This document shows, piece by piece, positions 1-8,113 of a stretch of DNA of 56,281 bases (its first letter is position 1; each line of letters starts with the position of its first letter). The notes under the pieces are model-generated. The model saw only the letters and a list, made by a program, of their open reading frames with translations. It was not told where the DNA came from and searched no databases. The position numbers and the translations under genes were made by a program. The stretch is from Phytopseudomonas dryadis (GTDB lineage Bacteria; Pseudomonadota; Gammaproteobacteria; Pseudomonadales; Pseudomonadaceae): assembly GCF_004327355.1 (NCBI RefSeq), contig NZ_QJUM01000036.1, positions 1 to 56,281 of the forward strand, in the 5' to 3' direction.

Positions 1-1
1 T

Positions 2-127
2 GGCTGGCTGAAAGAAAGCCGAAGAATCGGCACCCGCTACGACAAGCTCGCCAGGAGTTTTAGTGCGATGGTCACGCTGGCCTGCGCACTACGATGTCTA
101 CGGCATTACTTTTCGTACAAAACCTAG
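2..127 (+). mobile_element. IS5-family transposase, C-terminal fragment (5' end outside window)
   Basis: An open frame runs in from the left edge and stops at TAG 125-127. The translated tail contains TRYDKLARSFSAMV followed by ALRCLRHYF, which resembles the C-terminus of IS5-family DDE transposases. Only about 41 residues are inside the window, so whether the element is intact cannot be judged. The sequence from 128 to 253 has no recognisable gene. Confidence 0.6.
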
Positions 128-253
128 AAGCCTCCGCTTGCTGTCGGTCATGGGCCGGTGTTTCACCTTGGGCCGGCTGAGACAATGGGGCCTGAACCAT
201 CACCGCAACTCGCGGTTACTCCAAATAGTCCGTTTTTGCGCCGACGCCCATTA

Positions 254-518
254 GGGTCTGTTGACGTTTCACGCACGGCCGCGCCGGAGCCCGTTTTGCC
301 GCGAGGCAAGGCATGAGCCGCGAAGTTTAGCGGGCTAAATGAGCCGGCGAGAAACGCAGCATTCGCGGCAAAACGGGCCCGGCCCTGCGGGTTGCGCGAA
401 AAATCTCGCCATGCGTTGTTGGAGGACTTGGCAAGGGAACGCCATTCCCTGCGTCCTCCGCCTAGCCTGGCGAGATTTTGCGCGGCAACGCGGCTCGCGC
501 TGAAACGTCAACAGACCC
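254..518. mobile_element. 265-bp MITE-like element with 17-bp perfect terminal inverted repeats
   Basis: GGGTCTGTTGACGTTTC at 254-270 is the exact reverse complement of 502-518. Both ends are flanked by TA (252-253 and 519-520), as expected for a TA target duplication, which is used by some IS5-type and by IS630/Tc1 elements. The interior is packed with nested palindromes: about 292-307 with 364-379 (around GCCCGTTTTGCCGCG), about 403-417 with 465-480 (around AATCTCGCCA), and a GGAGGAC...GTCCTCC stem near 420-459. No transposase frame is present, so it is called non-autonomous. Confidence 0.6.
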
Positions 519-520
519 TA

Positions 521-537
521 GGGTCTGTTGACGTTTC
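521..537. repeat. extra copy of the MITE terminal repeat abutting the element
   Basis: GGGTCTGTTGACGTTTC is repeated here directly after the TA that follows the MITE-like element's right end. It is in the orientation of a left end, so two element ends lie back to back, sharing TA. It could be the remnant of a second insertion. No matching right end is seen downstream. The region 538-692 shows no gene. Confidence 0.6.
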
Positions 538-692
538 AGCGCAAATTCCGCGTTCTTGCCGACCGTTCCAGTCCCTCCGTGATGGTCAAACACATGCGGC
601 GTGTGCACCGCTTCGCTGCGCTGCTTGATTCAAGCGTTGAATACTTCGTCCCACCACCCGGCATCCGCGCTTGCCGCAGCGAATACCATGTA

Positions 693-713
693 ATACATTG
701 CATTCGACTGTAT
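693..713. promoter_or_regulatory. candidate autoregulatory operator of the toxin-antitoxin pair
   Basis: ATACA (693-697) and TGTAT (709-713) form a short inverted repeat just upstream of the antitoxin ribosome-binding site GGAGG (714-718). Ribbon-helix-helix antitoxins usually bind such short palindromes at their own promoter. The site is small and could be chance. Confidence 0.35.
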
Positions 714-726
714 GGAGGATATCCAC

Positions 727-999
727 ATGAGCGTTACGACCGTCCGGCTGCACCCTGAACTCGAAGAAAGCCTTGGAGCCATGGCCGAGAAGCTGCATCG
801 CAGCAAGAGCTGGCTTATCAATCAAGCACTTAGAGAGTTTTTCGAGCGTCAGGATCTGGAACAGATTCGCTGGCAAGAAACGCTGCAGGCCATGGAGTCG
901 GTGGCACAAGGCCGGATCGTGTCCAGCGAAGCAGTGAATACCTGGCTGCAGAGCTGGGGTAGTGCCGATGAGCAGTTACCACCCAAGGCAGGTCAATGA
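727..999 (+). CDS. ribbon-helix-helix (CopG/ParD-like) antitoxin
   Basis: A 90-residue protein beginning MSVTTVRLHPELEESL, the typical beta strand plus first helix of a CopG/ParD-type ribbon-helix-helix DNA-binding domain. It is followed by a helix with KSWLINQALREF and an acidic C-terminal tail likely to wrap the toxin. The start at 727 is chosen over the in-frame ATG at 712 because GGAGG at 714-718 is spaced 8 nt from it. The stop overlaps the toxin start by 4 nt (ATGA), so the two are translationally coupled. Role inferred: neutralises the downstream ParE-like toxin and represses the operon. Confidence 0.85.
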   Translation: MSVTTVRLHPELEESLGAMAEKLHRSKSWLINQALREFFERQDLEQIRWQETLQAMESVAQGRIVSSEAVNTWLQSWGSADEQLPPKAGQ

Positions 1000-1286
1000 A
1001 GCTGGTCTACTCGGAGGAAGCCGTGGCAGATCTGCTTCGCCTGCGAACATTCATCGCCGAGAAAGATCCTCTCGCTGCTGCGCGCGTCGCAACAGAACTT
1101 CTTGCACGTATCGAAAACCTTCGCCTATTCCCGACCATGGGCCGTAGGGTTGAAGCCGCTCCGGATCCAAAAGCCATTCGCGACGCCATCTTCGGCAAGT
1201 ACCTGATCCGCTACACAACGCATAGCGAAACCGTCGTCATTCTGCGCATATGGCATCACTATGAAGACCGGGTGCAAAGCACCTGA
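996..1286 (+). CDS. ParE/RelE-family toxin
   Basis: A 96-residue protein with the RelE/ParE-superfamily layout: N-terminal MKLVYSEEAVADLLRLRTFI helix, a middle segment NLRLFPTMGRRV, then strands with GKYLIRYTTH and a C-terminal VVILRIWHHYEDR. The R-[IV]-WH tail is common in ParE-type toxins, which usually poison DNA gyrase; RelE-type members cleave mRNA on the ribosome. The sequence does not decide the target. It overlaps the antitoxin by 4 nt. The pair lies next to IS debris, consistent with a mobile or stabilisation role. Confidence 0.85.
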   Translation: MKLVYSEEAVADLLRLRTFIAEKDPLAAARVATELLARIENLRLFPTMGRRVEAAPDPKAIRDAIFGKYLIRYTTHSETVVILRIWHHYEDRVQST

Positions 1287-1414
1287 GCAGCGTCAAGAGC
1301 CGTCGCTGGACTCACCCGGCATGGGCTGAAGCACGCCCCCTCCCCCGTAGCCGGGAGAGGGGTGACCATCCCCATGACTGAACGGCATGACCGCACGAGC
1401 GGGGCCGAGGCCGG

Positions 1415-3091
1415 TCAGTGCCAGTTGCGCAGATCCCTGTCCTTGGTTTCCGGCATCAGGAACAGGCCGATGAAGAAGGTCATCACCGCCACGATGATCG
1501 GGTACCAGAGGCCGTAGTAGATATCGCCGGTCGCGGCCACCATGGCGAAGGCGGTGGTCGGCAGGAAGCCGCCGAACCAGCCGTTGCCGATGTGATAGGG
1601 CAGCGACATGGCCGTGTAGCGGATGCGCGTCGGGAACAGCTCGACCAGCAGCGCCGCGATGGGGCCATAGACCATGGTCACGAACAGCACCAGCACGGTC
1701 AGCAGCACCACCAGCATCGGCTTGTTGATGCGCTCCGGATCGGCCTTGGCCGGATAGCCGGCGTCACGGATCGCCTCGGTCATGCCGGCGTTGAAGGCAT
1801 CGGTCTGCGCCTTGAACTGCTCGGCCGGCAGGCCGGCGCCGGAGAACGACTCGATGGTGCGCTCGCCGACCCTGATGCTGGCGACGGTGCCGGCCGCAGC
1901 GGCCTCGTTCGAGTAGTTAACCGAGTTGCGCGCCAGGAAGCTCTTGGCGATATCGCAGGAGCTGACGAATTGCGAGGTGCCGACCGGGTTGAACTGGAAC
2001 GAGCATTCGCTCGGGTCCGCCACCACGGTCACCGGCGCCGAAGCCTGCGCCTGTTCCAGCGCCGGGTTGGCATAGTGGGTGAGCAGGCCGAACAGCGGGA
2101 AGTAGGTCAGCGCCGCGACCAGGCAGCCGCCGAGGATGATCGGCTTGCGCCCGATCTTGTCGGACAGCCAGCCGAACACGATGAAGAACGGCGTGCCGAT
2201 CAGCAGCGAGAGGGCGATCAGGATATTCGCCGTCGCCCCGTCCACCTTCAGCGTCTGGGTCAGGAAGAACAGCGCATAGAACTGGCCGGTGTACCACACC
2301 ACCGCCTGCCCGGCGGTACCGCCGAACAGCGCGATCAGCGCCACCTTGGCGTTATCCCAGCGGCCGAAGGCCTCGGTCAGCGGCGCCTTGGAGGTCTTGC
2401 CCTCCTCCTTCATGCGCTTGAACACCGGGCTCTCGTTCAGCGTCAGGCGGATCCACACCGAGATGCCCAGCAGGACGATGGACAGCAGGAAGGGAATCCG
2501 CCAGCCCCAGGCAGCGAAGGCTTCCTCGCCGAGCCAGGTGCGGGTGCCGAGGATCACCAGCAGCGAGAGGAACAGGCCGAGGGTCGCGGTGGTCTGGATC
2601 CACGAGGTGTAGAAACCCCGTCGGCCGTGCGGCGCATGTTCGGCGACGTAGGTCGCCGCGCCGCCGTACTCGCCACCGAGCGCCAGGCCCTGGAAGAGTC
2701 GCAGAATGATCAGGATGATCGGCGCGGCGATCCCCCATTGCGCGTAGGTGGGCAGGATGCCGACGATGAAGGTCGACAGGCCCATGATCAGGATGGTGAT
2801 GAGGAAGGTGTACTTGCGTCCGACCAGATCGCCCAGCCGGCCGAAGAAGATCGCACCGAACGGACGCACCGCGAAACCGGCGGCGAAGGCCATGAGGGCG
2901 AAGATGAAACCGGCGGTGGGGTTGACCCCGGAGAAGAACTGCATCGCGATGATCGCCGACAGCGATCCGTACAGGTAGAAGTCATACCACTCGAAAACGG
3001 TACCGAGGGAAGAAGCGAAAATGACTTTTCGCTCCTCCGACGTCATGGGCCGGGCCGGTTCATGTCCGCCGTCTGTCGTTGCTACGCTCAT
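1415..3091 (-). CDS. MFS transporter, metabolite:H+ symporter (MHS) type
   Basis: A 558-residue, 12-helix major facilitator. N-terminal signature SSLGTVFEWYDFYLYG and the loop 2-3 motif GRLGDLVGRKYTF mark the MHS group (proline/betaine, shikimate, alpha-ketoglutarate carriers); a second GWLSDKIGRKP motif follows helix 8. Between the later helices there is an unusually long hydrophilic insert of roughly 110 residues with two cysteines (SECSF and SSCDI), predicted to face the periplasm. The start at 3091 (MSVATTD) is preferred over 3103 because GGAGG sits 5 nt upstream. The substrate is unknown. It lies downstream of the N-demethylase operon on the same strand, but about 500 bp away with its own palindrome, so uptake of a methylated amine or related compound is only a guess. 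Confidence 0.85.
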   Translation of the reverse strand: MSVATTDGGHEPARPMTSEERKVIFASSLGTVFEWYDFYLYGSLSAIIAMQFFSGVNPTAGFIFALMAFAAGFAVRPFGAIFFGRLGDLVGRKYTFLITILIMGLSTFIVGILPTYAQWGIAAPIILIILRLFQGLALGGEYGGAATYVAEHAPHGRRGFYTSWIQTTATLGLFLSLLVILGTRTWLGEEAFAAWGWRIPFLLSIVLLGISVWIRLTLNESPVFKRMKEEGKTSKAPLTEAFGRWDNAKVALIALFGGTAGQAVVWYTGQFYALFFLTQTLKVDGATANILIALSLLIGTPFFIVFGWLSDKIGRKPIILGGCLVAALTYFPLFGLLTHYANPALEQAQASAPVTVVADPSECSFQFNPVGTSQFVSSCDIAKSFLARNSVNYSNEAAAAGTVASIRVGERTIESFSGAGLPAEQFKAQTDAFNAGMTEAIRDAGYPAKADPERINKPMLVVLLTVLVLFVTMVYGPIAALLVELFPTRIRYTAMSLPYHIGNGWFGGFLPTTAFAMVAATGDIYYGLWYPIIVAVMTFFIGLFLMPETKDRDLRNWH

Positions 3092-3199
3092 GGCTGCCTC
3101 CATGACGCCCTGTCGGCAAGCGCGCTCATCGCCCTGTACCCGGACGTCTTTCTTGTGATTGTTGTGTCAGCAAGGCTAGACGGGCGGATGGCCGGCAGC

Positions 3200-3217
3200 A
3201 TTAGACATTAGTCTAAT
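3200..3217. promoter_or_regulatory. palindromic operator candidate upstream of the MFS gene
   Basis: ATTAGAC (3200-3206) and GTCTAAT (3211-3217) form a perfect 7-bp inverted repeat with a 4-nt spacer, about 110 bp upstream of the transporter start in an otherwise non-coding stretch. The shape suits a dimeric repressor such as GntR, TetR or IclR type. No such regulator is adjacent on the left; two IclR-type proteins are encoded elsewhere in the window. Confidence 0.4.
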
Positions 3218-3596
3218 GTCCCTTGAAATCATGGAAAGCGTCATAAGGAGGCTATGTCCCAGCGATGTATTGCAGGAGCCGTAGGGTGGGTGAGGCGCCT
3301 GTTACCGACCGCAAGCCAGGTACGATTTCCCGCTGCGCCGTAACCCACCATGGCCGCAATGCCGGCTATCGCCCGGCGGGTTACGCGACGTGCCAAGGGA
3401 GTAGTGCCTGAGATTGCGAGGCATGACACCGCTAACCTGCGCGCGCCCTGCGGTTTGGCCGATGAATGCAACACATGTGTGGGACATCGCCATGGAAAAG
3501 GCTCTGGAGCCGTTTCCGGATAAGCAAATGCCAAAGCGCTGACGAAAGCAGGCGCCCGCGAGCACTGGCGCTTCCCGCCTGCAAACGGAACCGCGT
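3218..3596. repeat. non-coding stretch with a REP-like palindrome (about 3283-3352)
   Basis: No gene is supported here; the open frames present lack codon bias and ribosome-binding sites. The segment GTAGGGTGGGTGAGGCG near 3282 pairs with the sequence around CGCCGTAACCCACC near 3335-3350, a familiar type of dispersed intergenic palindrome in Pseudomonas. It lies beyond the 3' end of the amidotransferase gene and may mark the end of that transcript. Confidence 0.45.
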
Positions 3597-4298
3597 CTAA
3601 TCGTCTTCGGACGACGCCATCAGGTAGTCCAGCAAACGCGCGGTCAGCCTCTGCCCCGGCACGTAGGCCGAAGCGTCGGCGGCCAGTTGCGCCGGGCTCT
3701 GTACCCAGGTGCCCGGACGCAGTTCGGCGGCGCATTCGTCGAGCAGGGCGGTGACGATTTCCGGGGTCATCTCCGGGTGGCATTGCACCCCGATCACCCG
3801 CCGCCCGAGCTGGAAAGCCTGATGCCGACAGGCTTCGCTGGAGGCCAGCAAGGTCGCCCCGGGAGGCAGTTCGAAGGTTTCGCCGTGCCAGTGCAGCAGC
3901 TCGATCCGTTCGGGAAAGGCGAAGCGATCTTCGGCCACGCCGTCCGCTCGCCAGAGCGGAAACCAGCCGATTTCCGCCTCGGCGTTCGGCTGCACACGGG
4001 CGCCCATGGCACTGGCGATCAGCTGTGCGCCGAGGCAGATGCCCAGCACCGCGATACCGGCCTCGACGGCCTCGCGCAGAAAGGCCTTTTCCGCCACCAG
4101 CCAGGGCAGGGAGGCCTCGTCGTTGACACTCATCGGCCCGCCCATGGCGACGATCAGGTCGCAATCCGCCACGGCGGGCAGCCGCGCATCGGGCAGAAAG
4201 AAGCGGGTGTAGCTCACCTCGGCAGCGCGCCGGGCGAACCACGACGCCATGCTGCCGACATCTTCGCAGGGAACGTGCTGCAGAACCCGTATACGCAT
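3597..4298 (-). CDS. class I glutamine amidotransferase-like protein of the N-demethylase operon
   Basis: A 233-residue stand-alone class I GATase domain: nucleophile Cys88 in GICLGAQ, and His174 and Glu176 in QCHPE complete the triad. It has no synthetase domain. The start at 4298 (MRIRVLQ) is chosen over 4304 because GGAG lies 7 nt upstream of it but only 1 nt from 4304. Only 26 nt separate it from the delta-subunit gene upstream, so it is probably the last gene of the demethylase operon. Related proteins accompany dimethylamine monooxygenase gene sets (a dmmD-like position) and also include PuuD-type gamma-glutamyl hydrolases. A role on glutamylated amines would fit the neighbouring gamma-glutamylmethylamide pathway, but the substrate is unproven. 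Confidence 0.8.
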   Translation of the reverse strand: MRIRVLQHVPCEDVGSMASWFARRAAEVSYTRFFLPDARLPAVADCDLIVAMGGPMSVNDEASLPWLVAEKAFLREAVEAGIAVLGICLGAQLIASAMGARVQPNAEAEIGWFPLWRADGVAEDRFAFPERIELLHWHGETFELPPGATLLASSEACRHQAFQLGRRVIGVQCHPEMTPEIVTALLDECAAELRPGTWVQSPAQLAADASAYVPGQRLTARLLDYLMASSEDD

Positions 4299-4324
4299 GC
4301 CCATGCTCCTTCGCCGTCCGACAC

Positions 4325-5455
4325 TCAGCCCTTGGCGGTGCGCTTGGTCTTCTGCGGGTCGTCGAACGGCAGGCTGTGGGCGATGGCGTTCAGCGCCAGG
4401 CTGCCCTTGACCTCCAGCTTCACCCCCTGCTCGGCATAGGGCACCTCGAGACGGGCGATGGCCATGGATCGGCCGCTGAGGCGCGAGTACATGGCGCAGG
4501 TGATCACACCGACCTGCCGGCCATCGGCCCACAGGGTGTCGCCGCCCGCGGCGGCCTTGTCGCCCTCCAGCAACACGCCGAAGATCTTGAAGCGCTCCTT
4601 GCCCGCGAGCCGGTAGTGCTCGCCCGCGCCGCGGAAATCCTTCTTGCCCGGCGACACGGTGAAGTCCAGGCCCAGTTCCCACAGGGTGTCGCCGGCCGGC
4701 TGGTCGGCGAAGGGATACATCTCGGAGTTGTCGTAGGGGAAGAACAGCAGGTAGCTCTCCACCCGCAGCCAGTCGAGGGCGGTGAAGGCGCAGGGGATGA
4801 TGCCCAGGGCCTTGCCCTTGTCCAGGATGCTGTCCCAGATGAAGGGCGCGTCGGCGGCCTTGCAGAAGATCTCGTAGCCGCGCTCGCCGGTGTAGCCGGT
4901 GCGCGAGATCATCACCGGGCGCTCGAACAGCCGGGTCTGGATATGGTGGAAGTAAGGCAGCTCGCGGATGCCCGGCACGTGCTCGGCGAGGAAGTCCACC
5001 GCCAGCGGGCCCTGCAGCGACAGGTCGTGGAGGTCGTCGTCGAACAGCACGGCGACCTGGCGGCCCTGGGCCGAGCGCAGCAGCGACTCGTAGCCGCTGC
5101 CGGAACCGTGCACCACCATGAAGGCATTGGGGCCGGTGCGGTAGATCACGCAGTCGTCGATCAGCTTGCCGGCCTCGTTGAGGAAGGTGGCGTACACCGA
5201 CTTGCCCGGATAGACCTTGGCGATGTCGCGGCTGGTGGCGTAGTCGAGCAGGCTTTCGGCATGGGGGCCGACGTAGTGCACCTTCTTCAACCCGGAGACG
5301 TCCATCAGGCCGGCCCGGGTACGGATCGCCTCGTGCTCGTCGGCGAGGTCGCTGGCATAGGTCCAGGCGGTGCCCATGCCGCTCCAGTCCTCGAGCAGGG
5401 AGCCCAGTGCGCGATGACGCTCGGCAAGGGCGGAAATGCGCCAGGAATTGGCCAT
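4325..5455 (-). CDS. heme-dependent oxidative N-demethylase delta subunit, GcvT-like (tetrahydrofolate-binding)
   Basis: A 376-residue aminomethyltransferase-fold protein. Features typical of the GcvT/folate-binding family are GLMDVSGLKKV near residue 50, the central SRTGYTGERGYEIFC segment that builds the folate pocket, and CAFTALDWLRVES. A glycine-cleavage role is unlikely because gcvP and gcvH are absent. Its place directly after the DUF3445 alpha subunit matches oxidative N-demethylase clusters, where the GcvT-like subunit captures released formaldehyde as 5,10-methylene-tetrahydrofolate. AAGGAG lies 7 nt upstream of the ATG. The 60-nt gap to alpha and 26-nt gap to the amidotransferase indicate one transcript. 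Confidence 0.8.
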   Translation of the reverse strand: MANSWRISALAERHRALGSLLEDWSGMGTAWTYASDLADEHEAIRTRAGLMDVSGLKKVHYVGPHAESLLDYATSRDIAKVYPGKSVYATFLNEAGKLIDDCVIYRTGPNAFMVVHGSGSGYESLLRSAQGRQVAVLFDDDLHDLSLQGPLAVDFLAEHVPGIRELPYFHHIQTRLFERPVMISRTGYTGERGYEIFCKAADAPFIWDSILDKGKALGIIPCAFTALDWLRVESYLLFFPYDNSEMYPFADQPAGDTLWELGLDFTVSPGKKDFRGAGEHYRLAGKERFKIFGVLLEGDKAAAGGDTLWADGRQVGVITCAMYSRLSGRSMAIARLEVPYAEQGVKLEVKGSLALNAIAHSLPFDDPQKTKRTAKG

Positions 5456-5515
5456 GGTGATGCTCCTTTTCGCTGATTCGGTGGGCCCACGCAGGCGCGG
5501 GAGGGACGGACGGTT

Positions 5516-6544
5516 TCAGGCGGCGCAGGCCAGGGGATCGAACTGGCGCAACCAGTCGACGGCGGTCTGCCGGTAACGGCTCAGGCCCTTGTAGTCGGCG
5601 ATGGCCTCGGGCAGGTCGCGCAGTACCCGGTGCAGGCGACAGGCCCAGGCCGGATTGCTGGCCAGCTCCTCGAGGCTGATCAGGTAGGTGCGGATGCCGA
5701 ACAGCAGCGCGTTGCTGCGCGGCAGGCGCGGCATGAACTGCAGTTCGACGCGCAGGTGCACCAGGCGGGCGACGTTCTGCGCGGTCACCTGGCCGCGCTC
5801 GTGGCCCCATTCGTGGAAGGTTTCGGACGAGGTATCCATGCGCGGATTGACGGTCATGGTCCAGTTCAGCCGGCGCACCGGATGGCCGACCTGGATGTTC
5901 ACCAGGTACTTCAGGGCACGCTCGAACACCCCGAGCTGGTGGGCCACGCCCGGCACCGGCGCATGCCACTGGCTGAAACTCATGCCGGCATCGAACTTGA
6001 TCGACCAGTCCGCCGGACAGGTGACCATCCCCGCGTCCATGAACAGGTCGCCGTCGCGCTGGTCGAGCACGGCGAAGTCGCCCTGGACCTGGCGGGTGAT
6101 GTATTCCAGCGGCTCACAGGGCAGCGTCGCGGCATCGCCGAAGGTGAAGCGCTGCTCGATGCCCAGCGCCCGGTTGCGCCACGTCCAGCGGTCGCCATCG
6201 CGCTGCAGGCCGAAGTGCTCGGGATAATCCGCCGCCAGGTGGCTCATCAGCATCTCCAGGGTGTCCCAGGCGGCCTGGGCCATGTGCGGCATCACCAGGC
6301 AGCGACCGGGATCGCGCTGCAGGACGTGGGCGCGTTCGGCCACTTCCGAGAGGTAATGCTCGTCGATGTCGAACCAGTGCTCGAACACCGAACCCGGCTG
6401 GCCGGCGCTGGCCGGCTCGATGTTCACCGAGTACATGTAGTTGTCCTCGGGGAACGGAAAGGGAAAGCGGGCGATGGCCTGCGCACTGTTGCTGTAGGTG
6501 AAATCGTCGCGGTAGCTTTCCAGCGCTTTGAAGGTGACGGGCAT
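5516..6544 (-). CDS. heme-dependent oxidative N-demethylase alpha subunit (DUF3445)
   Basis: A 342-residue cytosolic protein matching the DUF3445 family by features such as FPFPEDNYMYSVNIEP near the N-terminus, DAGMVTCPADWSIKFDAGM in the middle, and ERALKYLVNIQVGHPVRRLNW further on. Members bind heme b in a PAS-like fold and oxidise a secondary methylamine with O2: dimethylamine + O2 + NADPH -> methylamine + formaldehyde + NADP+ + water (established for the P. mendocina-type enzyme and dimethylamine monooxygenases). The heme ligand cannot be assigned from sequence alone. Neighbours beta and gamma upstream and delta downstream complete the complex. Dimethylamine is the best-supported substrate because methylamine-using genes sit nearby. 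Confidence 0.85.
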   Translation of the reverse strand: MPVTFKALESYRDDFTYSNSAQAIARFPFPFPEDNYMYSVNIEPASAGQPGSVFEHWFDIDEHYLSEVAERAHVLQRDPGRCLVMPHMAQAAWDTLEMLMSHLAADYPEHFGLQRDGDRWTWRNRALGIEQRFTFGDAATLPCEPLEYITRQVQGDFAVLDQRDGDLFMDAGMVTCPADWSIKFDAGMSFSQWHAPVPGVAHQLGVFERALKYLVNIQVGHPVRRLNWTMTVNPRMDTSSETFHEWGHERGQVTAQNVARLVHLRVELQFMPRLPRSNALLFGIRTYLISLEELASNPAWACRLHRVLRDLPEAIADYKGLSRYRQTAVDWLRQFDPLACAA

Positions 6545-6582
6545 GGCAATCTCCGGGGTCTGTCGGTGTGTTCAACGGCCGG

Positions 6583-7527
6583 TCATAGATCCAGCAACAA
6601 GGGGCTCTCGCCAGCGCCGCGCGATACGCAGGGCATCAGCTCGCTGCAGCGCTGCTCGGCGTTGAGGAAGTGATCGCGGTGCTCCACCGCGCCGCCCAGG
6701 TAGCGCGTGACGCAGTGCCCGCATACGCCGCCACGGCACAGGTTGGGGACCTGCACGCCGGCCTGTTCCAGCGCCTCGAGCAGGCTGAAATCCCCTGGCA
6801 CTTCGATGCGCCGGCCGCTGCCGAGCAGCTCGACCACGAACGGCAGGCCGGGCTCGGGCGCCGCGAAGGCCTCCCAGTGCACCCGCCTGGCGCCCCAGCC
6901 CAGCGCCGCGGCCTGGGCTCTGAGCGCATCCAGCAGGCCCTGCGGGCCACAGCCGTAGAGGTGCGCACCGAGCGGCTGCCGACGCAGCAGTTCGGCACAG
7001 TCCAGGCGTTGCCCCAGGGTCGCATCGTAGGTATGCAGACGCTGGCCAAGGCACTCGCGCAGCGTGTCGACATAGGCGTCGGTGAGTTGCCCACGGAAGG
7101 CGTAGTGCAACTCGAACGAGGCGTCGCGCGCCTGCAGTTCGGCGACATAGGAGAGAAACGGGGTGATGCCGATGCCGCCGGCCACCAGCACATGGTGGCG
7201 CGCCAGGGAATGCAGGGGAAACAGATTGCTCGGCGGCGACAATTGCAGCAGGTCGCCCGGCGCCAGCTGCTCGTGCATGAAGCGCGAGCCGCCACGCGAG
7301 TCGGCCTGCAGGCGCACGGCAATGCGGTAGCAGCCGGTGTCGGCCGGATCGCTCAGCAGCGAATAGGCATTGCGCAACACCCGCTCGCCAAGGGGCATGT
7401 GCACCTGCACGTGGCTGCCACAGGAAAAGCCCGGCAACTCGCCCTGCACGGCGGCGAAGGTGAACTCGCGCACCAGCGGCGTGAGCGGGCGGATCGCCGC
7501 GACCCGGACGGCCAGTGCCGCGCTCAT
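6583..7527 (-). CDS. oxidative N-demethylase beta subunit: FMN/[2Fe-2S] reductase
   Basis: A 314-residue phthalate-dioxygenase-reductase-type protein. The N-terminal flavin domain has the R-x-Y-S motif (VLRNAYSL). A pyridine-nucleotide domain follows, with GGIGITPF and YGCGPQGLLDAL. A C-terminal plant-type ferredoxin domain carries C-x4-C-x2-C (NLCRGGVCGHC) and a distal Cys in MPCVSRG. It passes electrons from NAD(P)H through FMN and the iron-sulfur cluster to the heme alpha subunit. The start at 7527 (MSAALAVRV) overlaps the gamma stop by 4 nt (ATGA); the open frame continues upstream but only as overlap with gamma. A 38-nt gap separates it from alpha. Confidence 0.85.
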   Translation of the reverse strand: MSAALAVRVAAIRPLTPLVREFTFAAVQGELPGFSCGSHVQVHMPLGERVLRNAYSLLSDPADTGCYRIAVRLQADSRGGSRFMHEQLAPGDLLQLSPPSNLFPLHSLARHHVLVAGGIGITPFLSYVAELQARDASFELHYAFRGQLTDAYVDTLRECLGQRLHTYDATLGQRLDCAELLRRQPLGAHLYGCGPQGLLDALRAQAAALGWGARRVHWEAFAAPEPGLPFVVELLGSGRRIEVPGDFSLLEALEQAGVQVPNLCRGGVCGHCVTRYLGGAVEHRDHFLNAEQRCSELMPCVSRGAGESPLLLDL

Positions 7528-8051
7528 GGCCGCGCCTCCCCATGGGGCGCGTCCGGATCGACGCATACGCCCATGTAGGCGCCGAGACGCTGGGAGAAAT
7601 GCTCGCGCACGAAGAGCTGCACATGGCAACTGCGGCACGCCACCTCGTCGCGGCTGTCGATGGCCTGCAGGGTGCCGCAGTGCACGCAGTACAGCGTGCG
7701 CCCCTGGCCGAGGCGAACCAGCTCGATCTCCTCGCCGAGCAGGCCGGCACGCCGTCCAAGCGCCTGGATGCGCCAGAGGAAGGTCTCGTCGCCCAGCACG
7801 CACAGGCGGGTGCCGGCGCACGCCTGGTCGAGCAGCGAACGCAGATGCCGCTCCAGTTCAGGCAACTCGGCGAAGGCCTGGTGGGCCACCGCCGGCTCCA
7901 GCCCATCCCCCAGGCACAGCAGCACGTCCTGCGGTGCGAGCGCCCCGGACGGCAGCGCCTCCCCGGCACGCTGCGTGGCCTGCATCACCAGGATACGCGG
8001 GCCACCGCTGGGCGCCGCCAGTTCGCTGCGGTACACCGGTTTACTGAGCAT
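7524..8051 (-). CDS. oxidative N-demethylase gamma subunit, DmmA-like with zinc ribbon
   Basis: A 175-residue protein. The N-terminal 100 residues contain VLLCLGDGLEPAVAH and RLCVLGDETFLWRI, resembling a small nucleotide- or flavin-fold domain. The C-terminus has a rubredoxin/zinc-ribbon-like knuckle pair, C122-x2-C125 and C139-x2-C142, then LFVREHFSQRLGAYMGV. This matches the DmmA-type subunit found with DUF3445 proteins. It is the first gene of the operon, 86 nt downstream of the predicted transcription start, with GGGAG 9 nt upstream of the ATG. Its biochemical role (electron transfer or assembly) is not clear from sequence. Confidence 0.75.
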   Translation of the reverse strand: MLSKPVYRSELAAPSGGPRILVMQATQRAGEALPSGALAPQDVLLCLGDGLEPAVAHQAFAELPELERHLRSLLDQACAGTRLCVLGDETFLWRIQALGRRAGLLGEEIELVRLGQGRTLYCVHCGTLQAIDSRDEVACRSCHVQLFVREHFSQRLGAYMGVCVDPDAPHGEARP

Positions 8052-8113
8052 CGCCGTGCGCTCCCGGCAGCATCGTCATGGTCGTTTTCATCCGCGCCCG
8101 CCTCCTGATAAAA

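Noticed and set aside
1418..3211. 597-codon open frame on the plus strand antisense to the MFS gene
   Set aside because: It mirrors the transporter gene; the translated sequence is rich in Arg, Gly, Gln and His with no domain, as expected for the opposite strand of a high-GC gene.
3218..3232. TCCCTTGAAATCAT as a fourth copy of the shared operator, upstream of the MFS gene
   Set aside because: Only the TCCCTTG core matches, the orientation relative to transcription is reversed, and no -24/-12 element accompanies it.
3302..3565. 87-codon minus-strand frame in the gap before the transporter
   Set aside because: It crosses a REP-like palindrome, has no ribosome site, and has no protein-like composition.
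4325..5455. Glycine cleavage T-protein (gcvT) for the GcvT-like subunit
   Set aside because: No gcvH, gcvP or lipoyl genes nearby; placement directly after DUF3445 fits the N-demethylase delta subunit.
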